A DNA stretch of 64,000 nt from Microbacterium gallinarum (GTDB taxonomy: Bacteria; Actinomycetota; Actinomycetes; Actinomycetales; Microbacteriaceae): contig NZ_JACSPM010000004.1 of NCBI RefSeq assembly GCF_014837165.1, positions 293,619 to 357,618 on the forward strand, in the 5' to 3' direction. The notes beneath the pieces were generated by a model. The model was not told where the DNA came from, made no database searches, and saw only the letters and a list, made by a program, of their open reading frames with translations. The position numbers and the translations under genes are program-made. This document shows, piece by piece, positions 51,303-60,147 of this stretch (position 1 is the first letter of the stretch; every line of letters begins with the position of its first letter).

Positions 51303-52263
51303 CGAGGCTCGCAACGAGGACGAACGTTCCGCGCGACACGCTGCGCAGCGGCAGGCCTGGAATGACGCGCACCCGGCGTACTACGCCCAGTATCGGGAGC
51401 GGAACCGGGAGCATATCCGGAATACGGGTCGCGAGCGTGAGCGTCGGCGGGCGCAGCGCGAGCGAGACGAGAAGGCGCGGCGGCAGAAGGGTATCGAGCG
51501 GGCCAAGGAGTGGGCACAGCAGCATCCGGAGGAGCGCCAGCAGGCGCGCGAGCGATACAAGCAGAGGCACCCAGAGGCGTACAAGCAAGCCCAGCGCGAC
51601 TACTACTACCGGAATCGTGACGCCATTGCCGAGCGCCGTCGGGCGCGAGAGGCTGCGGATCCGGAGAAGGCCAATGAGGCTCATCGTCGGGCGGTCGCCC
51701 GCGCACGCGAAGCCGGCCGTGTGTCCGAGTGGACACCCACGCCCTCTCAACAGGAGTCCTATCGCCGGCGAGAGAATGAAGCGCGGCGCCTACACCGTCG
51801 TCGCGCTCGTGCCGGACTGCCCGACCGCCGGCTTCACCGGGTGCTTGCTGCAGAGCGGCGTCAAAACGACGCCGCCGCGGAAGCGTTCTTCGCTCGGAAG
51901 CGCAGTCGGGAGGAGTTGGCTCGGATCAGGCAACAGGACGTGCCAACCCCACCCGAACTGGTACAGGCCTGGCAGCACCGTTCGGAGACCCACCGAGCGG
52001 CCAGGGAGATTCTGGCGATGGCCGATTCGTACTTCATTGATCATGAGGTCGAATTGCGGGCCCGTGTCGCCGAGGTCTCTCGGGCGCGCTTCCGGGCCGG
52101 TTTGCTCCCACTCGACGTCTACACCGAGCCGCGTCGCCGTGCTCTCGAAGTAGCGAGCACCGGCTACCTCCGTCGCAGTGCCGCCTCTCCGACTTCATCC
52201 CTCGCCGCCTTCCAGTGGCTGACGTCGGATCTTGCGAAGCGGGCGCCCGACATCCTGCTCTGA
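51295..52263 (+). CDS. Highly charged repeat protein of unknown function
   Basis: 322 residues from ATG 51295 (GCAGGA 6 nt upstream). The first about 150 residues are repeats of short helices spaced like YRERNREHIRN, AKEWAQQHPEERQQ, YKQRHPEAYKQ, YYRNRDAIAERRRAREAADPEKAN. This (Y)xxRN(R/P)E... pattern occurs in proteins of phage and mobile elements, sometimes before an HNH nuclease domain, but no HNH motif is seen here. The C-terminal half is also charged with helices (AEAFFARKRSREELARIRQQ). It may bind nucleic acid; no function is assigned. It sits in the island after an overlapping small gene. Confidence 0.7.
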   Translation: MPDEARNEDERSARHAAQRQAWNDAHPAYYAQYRERNREHIRNTGRERERRRAQRERDEKARRQKGIERAKEWAQQHPEERQQARERYKQRHPEAYKQAQRDYYYRNRDAIAERRRAREAADPEKANEAHRRAVARAREAGRVSEWTPTPSQQESYRRRENEARRLHRRRARAGLPDRRLHRVLAAERRQNDAAAEAFFARKRSREELARIRQQDVPTPPELVQAWQHRSETHRAAREILAMADSYFIDHEVELRARVAEVSRARFRAGLLPLDVYTEPRRRALEVASTGYLRRSAASPTSSLAAFQWLTSDLAKRAPDILL

Positions 52264-52360
52264 TCTCGTGGCCGTTCTCGATATCGAGCACACTTCATGG
52301 CGCCGAGGAGGGTGTCCGCAGCTCGATCGTTGAGCGGACATCGCGCGGGAGCGAGGCCAG

Positions 52361-52567
52361 AGGAGACCACTTCACGGCCCGTCTCGGACCGCCGACGAGC
52401 TCGAACTCGCCACGCTCTCCTGGGTGCACTGGTTCGACCAGAACCGGCTGCACTCATCGATCGGATACCCCACACCCATCGAGAAGTCGAACGAGTGCTG
52501 CCTTGAAAACAACGCAGCATCAGCCGGCGGTGGGAGAACTCGCCTCCACTAAACGCGGGGCGATACA
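52361..52567 (+). mobile_element. IS3-family transposase remnant (3' end) with degenerate terminal repeat
   Basis: One frame reads DELELATLSWVHWFDQNRL then HSSIGYPTPIE to a TAA at 52550-52552, the C-terminal end of an IS3-type integrase-core transposase (usual form ELATLEWVDWFNxRRLH..IG..PP.E). Nothing upstream of about 52361 continues the frame. Directly after the stop, ACGCGGGGCGA (52553-52563) resembles the complement of the left end TCGCCCCGGCGT seen at 63930, so it is probably the decayed right terminal repeat of a related element. The rest of 52264-52602 holds no gene. Confidence 0.75.
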
Positions 52568-52602
52568 TGTTGAATCACGTCGATGCGGCCGGGTGGGGTC
52601 GC

Positions 52603-53490
52603 TCAGCGGGGCGATTGGCCTTCGCCGGGAGCCTCCTGCATCGGGTCGACAACCGGCCCTCCGGCCGGCGGCAACTTATGCCGTTGATCTGGAACCGGCT
52701 GTGGATCCGGACCGGGTGCGTTCGGGTCTGGCACGGGTGCGTTCGGGGCTGGCACGGGTGCGTTCGGGTCTGGCACGGGTGCGTTCGGGTCTGGCACGGG
52801 TGCGTTCGGGTCTGGCACGGGTGCGGTCGGGCTTGGGACGCGTGAGTTCGGGTTGACTGTCCGCTGTTGTGCAGCGGCAACGGACTGGCTCCCAAAGTAG
52901 AAGGCGGCGATCGCAACCACTAGAGTGCCGAGCGTCGTCATCAATTGTTGAGCCATCTCAGCAGAGGCGCGGTCTCCCGCGGTGAGCACGACTTCGTACA
53001 CCGCAGAATCTGCGTCGGATGGGTCGCCAGATATGAGTTCTCGCGAGATTATTTCGGAACTTGAGTACTTGTCGGCTTCGACACCGCTGATGCCAGTGAT
53101 CACCCGGCGGTCGTTGGTATCAGCGTTGGAGATGAGAAAGACTGAAACGACCGCAAAGATCATTATGAGCATGAGCGCGATGATCGCTCGGATGCTCCCC
53201 TCCGGGAGCCCCATCGCTTCTCCTGGATTGTCAAGTCCCAACCGTCGAAAGACGATTGCAGTTGCGGCCAGTCCGACCATGAGGACGGTGACAGACCCGA
53301 TCACGAGCAACGGTAATGTGAACTCTGGTCGCAAAATGTCGTTCGAACTGAGGACTGCGATCACGCCCATCAGCGCAGCAGCGATTACGACAAAGCCGCC
53401 TATGAGTAGGCTGATGACCCAGGACGCACTGAGGTTCGAACTGGTGTTTGGCTTTTCCTTGTCGCGTTTGCGATTGAATATTCCGGCCAT
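52603..53490 (-). CDS. Membrane protein with C-terminal proline-rich tandem heptads
   Basis: 295 residues from MAGIFNRKRDKEKPNTSS; GGGGAG about 5 nt upstream. Four hydrophobic segments: VISLLIGGFVVIAAALMGVI, LPLLVIGSVTVLMVGLAAT, IRAIIALMLIMIFAVVSVFL and MTTLGTLVVAIAAFYFG. Between the third and fourth is a polar domain. The C-terminus carries about six copies of the heptad APVPDPN encoded by a 21-nt tandem repeat. The coding sequence is clearly AT-richer than the chromosomal genes, suggesting acquisition. No family recognised; a cell-surface or envelope-spanning protein with a stiff proline arm is a reasonable picture. Confidence 0.75.
   Translation of the reverse strand: MAGIFNRKRDKEKPNTSSNLSASWVISLLIGGFVVIAAALMGVIAVLSSNDILRPEFTLPLLVIGSVTVLMVGLAATAIVFRRLGLDNPGEAMGLPEGSIRAIIALMLIMIFAVVSVFLISNADTNDRRVITGISGVEADKYSSSEIISRELISGDPSDADSAVYEVVLTAGDRASAEMAQQLMTTLGTLVVAIAAFYFGSQSVAAAQQRTVNPNSRVPSPTAPVPDPNAPVPDPNAPVPDPNAPVPAPNAPVPDPNAPGPDPQPVPDQRHKLPPAGGPVVDPMQEAPGEGQSPR
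52714..52839. repeat. 21-nt tandem repeat, about six units
   Basis: Six contiguous 21-nt units (52714, 52735, 52756, 52777, 52798, 52819); units 1, 3, 4 and 5 are identical, unit 2 differs by one base and unit 6 is degenerate. They encode the APVP(D/A)PN heptads of the minus-strand membrane protein. Unit identity implies recent slippage or unequal recombination. Confidence 0.93.
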
Positions 53491-53799
53491 CGCGCTCCCC
53501 CAACCGCGCGATCACAGCGCCGAAGATGTATTGGCTGAACGATAGGGCTATTCCGGACAGTTCGCCAGTGCATCGAATGAAGGTCTGGCGCGAAGGCGAT
53601 CGAGTGCAACGTTTCGCGGGCAAGCGGCAGCTCGTCGACCAGCGACGCCGTCGGAAGCATGGCCGCGCAGTAAGGACCCCGCGCGTCCCACTTGCCCGGT
53701 CGGTTCTGTAGCGGGGCCGAGATTGCTAGACGTATCCATACCGCCCGCAAGCACTGCGTTGCGTGCTGGGTAGTAGGCGCGCTGAGCGATCGCGTGTGC
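53491..53799. other. 309-nt interval without a supportable gene
   Basis: Short frames exist on both strands but none has a ribosome site, a recognisable domain or a start consistent with its neighbours. The right half (about 53570-53720, minus frame ...ASLVDELPLARETLHS) has codon-like bias and might be a gene relic. The stretch must contain the promoter of the tandem-repeat membrane protein near 53490-53560. Confidence 0.5.
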
Positions 53800-54264
53800 T
53801 CAGGAAGTCGCGGCTTCTCCTGTGGGCTGCTGGGCAGGCAACCGAGCTTCCGCGAGGGCGGTCTCGAGGGCCGCGACACCGGCCTCGTCGCCGAGGCCGA
53901 TCAGACTTTCGGCCTCGCGGATGCGTTCGGCGACCTCGGGAGGTGTGGACGACGATTCGAGTGCCCAGTTAGCACTGTCCACCATCCCCCTTACATGCAT
54001 GCTCAGGTAGAAGTCTCCGTCCGCGTGGACGATGTGCTTGAAGTCGGCGACCGCTTCGACTGCCTCTTCGAGGACGCGGGCACCCGCGGGATCTCCGTTG
54101 TGCATGAGCGCAAGCCCGCGCTCGATCTCGTCGCCGAGGTCGCTGCGCGTGGACGGGAGGTAGCGAAGAGTCTCCGCCCGGGCGATGAGGTCGCGATCAT
54201 CTGCCGTGAGGCGGCCGAAGCCGGCGGAGAACGATTGGTTGCCCGTTTCGGCAGTCATGCGCAT
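53800..54264 (-). CDS. Hypothetical helical protein, 154 residues
   Basis: Starts MRMTAETGNQSFSAG; GGAAGG about 5 nt upstream supports ATG 54264. Predicted almost all helical with TPR-like amphipathic stretches: RSDLGDEIERGLALMHNGDPAGARVLEEAVEAV and later EVAERIREAESLIGLGDEAGVAALETALAEA (key parts LALMHNGDPAGARVLEEA, LIGLGDEAGVAALETAL). No membrane segment or catalytic motif. It lies alone in the island upstream on the same strand of the repeat membrane protein. Confidence 0.65.
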   Translation of the reverse strand: MRMTAETGNQSFSAGFGRLTADDRDLIARAETLRYLPSTRSDLGDEIERGLALMHNGDPAGARVLEEAVEAVADFKHIVHADGDFYLSMHVRGMVDSANWALESSSTPPEVAERIREAESLIGLGDEAGVAALETALAEARLPAQQPTGEAATS

Positions 54265-54457
54265 GACGCCCTTCCATCGAGTTCAGCCCACCGTATCGGC
54301 ATCCGCTCCCAGGCGGTGACTCACCTCCTCACCGTGGACGGAGAGTTCGTCAAACCCACTTACTCGAAGCGGTTCGGCCCTCGCAGTGAGTCACACCAAC
54401 GGATCGAACGCGCTCGCTCAGGGATCCCCGGAGCCCGGAGCTCGCTCGCCTTCCTCG

Positions 54458-54856
54458 CTAACTCGCGATGAAGATTCGCACACCGTTCACCAACGCGACG
54501 ACTGCCGTGGCAGCGTACGCGGCTGCACCGAGAAAGTATCCAATCGCCTTCTGCTTGGGGCTGGTGTTCAGCTCACCCAGTCCACGCAACACCAGACCTG
54601 CGGCGCCGATTAACACGATCACCGCAATCCCAATGCCTATCGCGACCGGGAGCGGAAGGACGGTGGTGAAGACGAGCACGACGCATCCGATGATCGCGAA
54701 TATCGCCATAGGGAGGAAGAACACCATCATCGGGTCTTCCCGCCATGTGATGTCCGGAAGGCCGGCGGCCTTTCGACTCTCGCGGGCCTCGCCCAGCATT
54801 TTGATCGCCAGTTCGTGGCGCCGACTACGCGCGCTCTGTCTCCGCTGGGCCGTCAC
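54458..54856 (-). CDS. Small membrane protein, 132 residues
   Basis: I place the start at GTG 54856 (MTAQRRQSARSRRHELAIKML), because GGGAG lies about 6 nt upstream; the longer frame to 55180 has no ribosome site and a non-coding look. A basic N-terminal helix is followed by two close hydrophobic segments (MMVFFLPMAIFAIIGCVVLVF and AIGIGIAVIVLIGAAGLVL) and a third near the end (AIGYFLGAAAYAATAVVALV). Function unknown. Confidence 0.68.
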   Translation of the reverse strand: MTAQRRQSARSRRHELAIKMLGEARESRKAAGLPDITWREDPMMVFFLPMAIFAIIGCVVLVFTTVLPLPVAIGIGIAVIVLIGAAGLVLRGLGELNTSPKQKAIGYFLGAAAYAATAVVALVNGVRIFIAS

Positions 54857-55305
54857 ACTCAGCTCCCGTCTTTCAAAACGCGTGAGCCGCGTTGCTGTCG
54901 CTGCGTGCCAGAGTATATGGAGCCACCATGGGCCCGCTGTGCTTGGGTTACACGTGTACGTCCCCGGAGCCGCTCGGACGTGGTCTGCGACGAGAGGACG
55001 ACCGGAGTTTCGCACCCGCCGATAAACCCCGGGCAGTCTGCCGGCGGCTCCGCGCGCGCGGACGTCCCTCCAGCGTTCGATGCCGCGTCCAGGGATCCAC
55101 CACTCATCTTCGGACGAGCTCCTACGACCCATACGTATTCGTGGAGTCTGTCCTCCTGTGGAAGCAGCGGCGTTTGACAAACTCCAAGATTGCGCACCTC
55201 GTCGCCCGAAGTGTCAGTAGTCGCCCGACCTCATTGCTTCTTGACGACAACGGGTACAGCGTTGCCCTGGGCCGTGAAGCCATGCGCTGGTTGACAATGC
55301 CGTGC
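54857..55305. other. 449-nt interval without a supportable gene
   Basis: Mixed composition, no frame with start, ribosome site and protein-like sequence. A plus-strand frame from 54892 to 55329 ends in a plausible stretch (PYVFVESVLLWKQRRLTNSK, ALGREAMRWL) that could be the relic of a DNA-binding or regulatory gene, but the first half looks non-coding. It separates the unknown-gene part of the island from the export operon. Confidence 0.5.
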
Positions 55306-56157
55306 TCAGCCCGGGTGGTCAGCGAGTAATTCGGCTGACTGGTTCGCTCTCATGGCGGCGCATTCGAACGACTGAGCGTTGTCGCAGTGCTCTTTCAGGA
55401 ACGCGGCACGCCGCAATGCGACAAAGGCGTAGATCAGCCAGCCAACCCCGTGGAGCATCTGAATGGCGCTGTGAAAGGGTGTGCCCGCTTCAATCGCCGT
55501 GACTCGGAAGGAGAGGTCGAACAGCGCGTGCAGCACGATGGGCGGCCAGAGCGAGCCGGTGCGCAGACGCATTGCGGCATAGCCGGTGCCCGCCATCGCC
55601 GCGAACGTCACTTGGAGCAGGACGGTCTGCCACGGGGAGCCGAGGAACAGGTTCGCGACGTGCAGCGATCCGAAGAGGGCAGAAGATAGCAGCACCGCTG
55701 TCCACGGTCCGCGTGGCAGGAGCCGGGTGAGCAGGATCCCACGGAACGCTGTCTCCTCGACCACGCCTGCGAGCACCACCGACGCGAACGCGAGGATCAG
55801 TGTCGGAACCTCCACGTGTCGGAAGCCAGCGGAGAAGCCGATCATCACTGTGAGGGTCGGGAACAACAGCACGAGTCCGTCGCGCGGCGCCGGCAGTCGT
55901 CGAAGGCCGAGCGCATCCCATCCGACGCGGACGGCGAACGGGAGAATCATCAGCAGCATCCCGAGCTGCAATGCGACCTGGACCAGGCCGACGCCGCCTG
56001 GGCCGGGACGGAGGGTGGGTGTCAGCCACTTGGCGAGGATCCCCATCGCCGTGATTGCCAGCAGGAACAGCGCCCACAGCAGCATTGGGCGTTCGAGGAG
56101 CCTGTCGCGAACTGATGGCCGACTCGTCAGCCCTAGCGTCTTGGTTTCGGAGGGCAT
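55306..56157 (-). CDS. CPBP family intramembrane glutamic endopeptidase
   Basis: 283 residues from MPSETKTLGLTSRPS; GAGGA about 5 nt upstream. Eight or so hydrophobic segments. The Abi/CAAX-protease motifs are visible: EETAFRG (motif 1, paired Glu), HVANLFLG (motif 2 His) and HALFDLSF (motif 3). Bacterial members cleave peptides in the membrane or give self-immunity to bacteriocins. It is the last gene of the leftward operon, 29 nt after the MFS exporter gene. Confidence 0.9.
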   Translation of the reverse strand: MPSETKTLGLTSRPSVRDRLLERPMLLWALFLLAITAMGILAKWLTPTLRPGPGGVGLVQVALQLGMLLMILPFAVRVGWDALGLRRLPAPRDGLVLLFPTLTVMIGFSAGFRHVEVPTLILAFASVVLAGVVEETAFRGILLTRLLPRGPWTAVLLSSALFGSLHVANLFLGSPWQTVLLQVTFAAMAGTGYAAMRLRTGSLWPPIVLHALFDLSFRVTAIEAGTPFHSAIQMLHGVGWLIYAFVALRRAAFLKEHCDNAQSFECAAMRANQSAELLADHPG

Positions 56158-56186
56158 GATGTCCTCATCCTGCGCAGCACGGTGCA

Positions 56187-57638
56187 TCAACTGGACACTG
56201 TCCTTCGGCTCCGGCGGCCCGCGAAGTTGGACACAGCGGCGGCCAGCCGGCGCGGTCGCGTAGACGGGAAGGCGGCGATGGCGACGAGGGCCGCCACGGC
56301 GGCCGCGGTGGCTGCGGCAAGGTGAGCGCCAGAGAGGCCTGCTTCGGCGGCGGCCAGCTCGCTTCCCCCTTCGGCGAGGACGGCTGCACGGCGGTACGCA
56401 TCGATGGCGCCGAATGCGGCGATGCCGAGGGCTCCGCCGATCTGGGCGGTGGAGGATGCGAGCCCTGACCCGACACCCGCGTTGCTGGAGGTCATGCCGC
56501 TTGCGATGACGAGGGTGGTGGGGGTGAAGCTGAACGCCACGCCCACGGCCGCGAGGAGGAGGACGGGGAACACCCGTGCGAGGTACGGCATCCCGTGGTC
56601 GAGGGAGGCGAACATCAGGTGCGCGACGGCGAGGAGGATGAGCCCCAGCACCGCGACCTTCTCCGGCCCGAAACGTGCGAGCGCGCGCGGCAGCAGCAGC
56701 GTGCTGACGGCGAAGCCGGCCAACGAGGTCGGCAGCATGGCCAGCCCAGCGGCCGCCGGGTCGTACTCGAGTACCTGCTGAATGAGCAGGGCGACCAGCA
56801 CGAAGCACGCGACTCGGGCCGCGCCACCGAGCACGTTGACGACGATGCCGCCTGCGACGCGCGGCTCCCGCAGTGCCGGAAGCGGCAGCACAGCGTCCCG
56901 GCTGCGCCCCTCGACGAGAACGAAGCCGGTCCCGGCGATCACGGCGATGGCCGCCGCAGTGAGCACCTCGACCGAGGCCAGCCCCGCATGCGGGAGGCTC
57001 AGCACGGCGAAGACCACCGCACCCGCTGCCATGGTCACAAGCGCCGCACCCGCGGCGTCGAAGGGTCGGCGGGCGGCGGGGTGGTCGCGCTCCAGCAGCG
57101 CCCAGCCGGCGATGCCGACGACGACGGCTGCGGTGGCGGTGACGAACATGACGCTCTGCCAGCCGAGGCCGCTGGTGAGGATGCCTCCGACGCTCACGCC
57201 GAGCGCGCCGCCGACGGTGGACGCCGCACCCCACCAGGCCATCGTCCGGGTCCGAGCGGTGCCGGTGAATGTGGCGAGGATCACCGCCATGGCGGCGGGG
57301 CTGAGCATCGCAGCCCCGCCGCCCTGGATCAGGCGGGCGGTCACCAGCACGGCGTCCGTCGAGGCCAAGCCGCCCAGGAGTGAGCCGGCGACGAGAACCG
57401 TCGCGCCGGTGAGGAACATCCGGCGGCGGCCCAAGATATCAGCGGCTCGACCGGAGACCAGCAGCAGTCCGCCGAAGGTCAGGAAGTAGGCGTTGAGCAC
57501 CCACGCTGTTCCGACTGCGGTGAGGCCGAGGTCTTCGGCGATGGACGGAAGTGCGACGTTGAGGATGCTGGAGTCGAGCATCACCACCAGCTGCGCGGCC
57601 ACCAGAGTGAGCACCAGTGGCAGGGTCCGGTCACGCAT
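56187..57638 (-). CDS. MFS exporter, DHA2 (EmrB/QacA) type with 14 segments
   Basis: 483 residues from MRDRTLPLVLTLVAAQLVVMLDSSILNVALPSIA; the LDSSILNVALP motif (DHA2 motif D1 form LDxTIVNVALP), SGRAADILGRRRMF (motif A) and ARLIQGGGAAMLSPA (motif C region) identify the drug:H+ antiporter-2 group, which exports cationic drugs, dyes and antibiotics. Its start overlaps the end of the FtsX permease gene by 8 nt, a sign of coupled translation. Confidence 0.93.
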   Translation of the reverse strand: MRDRTLPLVLTLVAAQLVVMLDSSILNVALPSIAEDLGLTAVGTAWVLNAYFLTFGGLLLVSGRAADILGRRRMFLTGATVLVAGSLLGGLASTDAVLVTARLIQGGGAAMLSPAAMAVILATFTGTARTRTMAWWGAASTVGGALGVSVGGILTSGLGWQSVMFVTATAAVVVGIAGWALLERDHPAARRPFDAAGAALVTMAAGAVVFAVLSLPHAGLASVEVLTAAAIAVIAGTGFVLVEGRSRDAVLPLPALREPRVAGGIVVNVLGGAARVACFVLVALLIQQVLEYDPAAAGLAMLPTSLAGFAVSTLLLPRALARFGPEKVAVLGLILLAVAHLMFASLDHGMPYLARVFPVLLLAAVGVAFSFTPTTLVIASGMTSSNAGVGSGLASSTAQIGGALGIAAFGAIDAYRRAAVLAEGGSELAAAEAGLSGAHLAAATAAAVAALVAIAAFPSTRPRRLAAAVSNFAGRRSRRTVSS

Positions 57639-60147
57639 GCGCAATCGCCTCCAGGACCGGCAGCTTCGCGGCGCGAGCGGCCGGCGCGACCCCGGCGAGC
57701 AGGCCCGCGATGGCGACGACTGCGGCGAGGACGCCCAGCTGCGCGACCGGCACCTCCATGCCCAGCGGGGCGATGGTGGACAGCGCGCCGATGGCGGCGA
57801 CGCTGGCGGCGACACCGAGGAGCAGCCCGGTGGCCACAGCGACGACCGACACGATGACCGCCTCGGCCTGCACCATCAGCGCCACCGACCGGCGTGACAT
57901 CCCGACCGAGCGGAGGACGCCGATCTCGCGGGTGCGTTCGACGATGGACAGCGCGAGGGTGTTCGCGATGCCGAGCACGGCGATGACCATGGCGAACGCG
58001 AGGAGCACCGTGACCAGTCCGAAGATCTGGTCGACGGTCTGTGTGCGTCCCGCGATGACCGCCGCCTGGTCTCGCACCTGCACGGTCGGGTGGTCCTCGA
58101 GCGCGGTCTCCAGGGCGGTGGTGAGCTCCGCGGGAGAGGTGCCGGCCGCTGCCAGCACAAAGATGCTGGCATCCATGTCCTCGGTGAAGAGGACACCGTA
58201 GGTGTCCAGGGAGACGAAGAAGTCGGTCTGCAGCGCCTGCGCGGGACCGTCGGCGATGATGCCGACGATGGGCAGGGCGGTCTCACCCAGCCGCGCGAAC
58301 GTCATCGGCAGCTCGTCGCCCACCGCCAGCTCACCCTCGGTGGCGACGCGCTCGGCGATGACGACGCCTCCGGTGCTCAGCGCGGCGATGTCCCCGTCCA
58401 CCATCCTGATCTGTGCGACCTCGGTGATGAGCTCAGGATCCAGACCGGTCAGCGCGCTGGTCGTCTTGCCGTCCTTCCAATGCCCGTACTTCAGCCGGGT
58501 GGCAACGCCGACGACGGGCACCTCCCGGACCTCGTCGTAGACGGCCGCGTGAACCCCGCCGAGCATCTCCTGCCCCGCGCTTTCGATGACGACGTCCGCG
58601 GCGATGACCTCGCGGTACTGCTCACCGGTGGCCGCTTTGACCGAGCCGCCGACGATGGACACGAAGCTCATCAGCGCAAGCCCGAACGCCAGCGCCATCA
58701 CCGTCGCTGAGGTGCGACGCGGTGCGCGAAGCGCGGCTTCCCGGGCCAGCTGCCCGGGCACTGTCCGCGCGGAGGCCGCGCCGACGAAAGAGACCAGCGG
58801 ACGCAGCGCGGACGGCGCGATCAGCACGACTCCGACGAGGGCGAGCACCAATCCCACGCCGAGTAGCAGGATCGGCCCCGCGGCCAACCCCGGAAGGGCG
58901 GCGACGGCGGAGCCTGCCACCAGCAGGACCGTGCCGGAGACAAGGCGCCCGCGACCGAGACCGCGCGTCTCGGCGGCGCTGCTGCGCATCGCGGCAAGCG
59001 GAGACACCGCCGCGGCACGGCGAGCCGGGCCCACCGCCGAGACGAGGGTGACCAGGACACCGACGGTGAGGGCGATGATGACGGTGCGGGTCTCGATGAC
59101 GAGCTCACCGGAGGGGATGCTGACCCCGAAGACCCCGGCAAGTGCGCGCAGGCCGTAGGTGCTCACGATGCCCAGCAGCACGCCGACGGTCGAGGCGAGG
59201 GCGCCCACGAGCAGCGCCTCGACGAGCACCGACGCAAGAACCTGTTTCCCGGTCGCGCCGGTCGCCCTAATCACCGCCAGCTCACGGGTGCGCTGCGAGA
59301 TGACGATCGCGAAGGTGTTGGCGATCAGGAACGCGCCGATGATGAGCGCCGCGACGCTCATCGCGATGAGCACGACCTGGAGCATCTCGAGGTTCGCCGC
59401 CGCCTGCTCGGCGCCGGCTGCGGCGAGGTCTTGCGCGGTTGCGACCTGCACGTCGTCAGCGAGCACATCGGTGAGGAGTGGCTGCAGTTCACCGGCGGTC
59501 AGTTCCGAGGTGACCAGGATCTCGGAGAGGCCGTCGCCGAGGCCGAGGACGCTCTGCGCGGTGGTGAGAGTCGAAAGCGCGACCGCCCCCACCGGCGGAC
59601 CGTCGCCGTCGCCGAACCCGACGAGCCCGACGACACGAGCCTCAACCCGGGTGTCGCCGACCACGGTGACAGCGTCGCCGATGCGCACGCCGAGCGCGTC
59701 GGCAGTGTTCTGGTCGATGACGATCTCGCCGTCGCTGGTGGGTGCCGCACCGCCGCGGAGCGGGTATGCGCCGACGGGCTCCTCGACCCAGGTGCTCAGC
59801 TGGACGCTGCCGAGGTCGGTGGTGCCCTGCTCCAGGCGGGCGGCGCCCTTGGCGACCGGGACCGCATCTGCGACAGCATCCACGTCGCGGACGGTGTCCA
59901 GCGTTCCGGTGGGAAGCGGGTCCCGTTCGACCTCGACACCCATCCCGGAGTCGAATGCGGTGGCGGTACGGACGGTCACGTCAGCGCCTGCCGAGGCGGT
60001 GGCGAACTGGTCGTCGAACAGCTTCTGGGCCGTGTCGTTGAGGACGAGACTGCCGGTGACGAAGGCGACGCCGAGCATGACGGCGACGACCGTGAGAGCC
60101 AATCGGAGGCGATGGGCGAGGACCTGGGCGAACGCGAACCGGATCAT
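57631..60147 (-). CDS. ABC transporter permease with two FtsX domains
   Basis: 838 residues from MIRFAFAQVLAHRLRLALTVVAVMLGVAFVTG. One N-terminal helix, a large extracytoplasmic domain (about 45-255), three helices with FtsX motif (AAGAEQAAANLEMLQVVLIAMSV..., RELAVIRATGATGKQVL), a central pair, a second extracellular domain (about 535-700) and a final FtsX unit (REIGVLRSVGMSRRSV, VAGLLAGVAPAARAAKLPVLEAI). This is the MacB-like mechanotransmission class that works on peptides, lipids or antibiotics outside the membrane. The ATPase gene overlaps its start by 4 nt. Confidence 0.93.
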   Translation of the reverse strand: MIRFAFAQVLAHRLRLALTVVAVMLGVAFVTGSLVLNDTAQKLFDDQFATASAGADVTVRTATAFDSGMGVEVERDPLPTGTLDTVRDVDAVADAVPVAKGAARLEQGTTDLGSVQLSTWVEEPVGAYPLRGGAAPTSDGEIVIDQNTADALGVRIGDAVTVVGDTRVEARVVGLVGFGDGDGPPVGAVALSTLTTAQSVLGLGDGLSEILVTSELTAGELQPLLTDVLADDVQVATAQDLAAAGAEQAAANLEMLQVVLIAMSVAALIIGAFLIANTFAIVISQRTRELAVIRATGATGKQVLASVLVEALLVGALASTVGVLLGIVSTYGLRALAGVFGVSIPSGELVIETRTVIIALTVGVLVTLVSAVGPARRAAAVSPLAAMRSSAAETRGLGRGRLVSGTVLLVAGSAVAALPGLAAGPILLLGVGLVLALVGVVLIAPSALRPLVSFVGAASARTVPGQLAREAALRAPRRTSATVMALAFGLALMSFVSIVGGSVKAATGEQYREVIAADVVIESAGQEMLGGVHAAVYDEVREVPVVGVATRLKYGHWKDGKTTSALTGLDPELITEVAQIRMVDGDIAALSTGGVVIAERVATEGELAVGDELPMTFARLGETALPIVGIIADGPAQALQTDFFVSLDTYGVLFTEDMDASIFVLAAAGTSPAELTTALETALEDHPTVQVRDQAAVIAGRTQTVDQIFGLVTVLLAFAMVIAVLGIANTLALSIVERTREIGVLRSVGMSRRSVALMVQAEAVIVSVVAVATGLLLGVAASVAAIGALSTIAPLGMEVPVAQLGVLAAVVAIAGLLAGVAPAARAAKLPVLEAIAHA

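Noticed and set aside
52714..52839. Tandem repeat considered as a CRISPR array
   Set aside because: Units are contiguous 21-mers without spacers and keep a coding frame for APVPDPN heptads; no cas genes are near.
53526..54471. Plus-strand frames overlapping the 154-residue gene, including VTHLLTVDGEFVKPTYSK at about 54316-54370
   Set aside because: They lack starts with ribosome sites and oppose a better supported minus-strand gene; kept neither as gene nor as pseudogene.
54857..55180. N-terminal extension of the 132-residue membrane protein to an ATG at 55180
   Set aside because: The extension has no coding character or ribosome site, while GTG 54856 has GGGAG at the right distance.
54892..55329. 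Plus-strand frame of 145 codons in the gap before the CPBP gene
   Set aside because: Only its last third looks protein-like; there is no ribosome site or recognised domain, and it runs into the end of the CPBP gene. Listed only as a possible relic.
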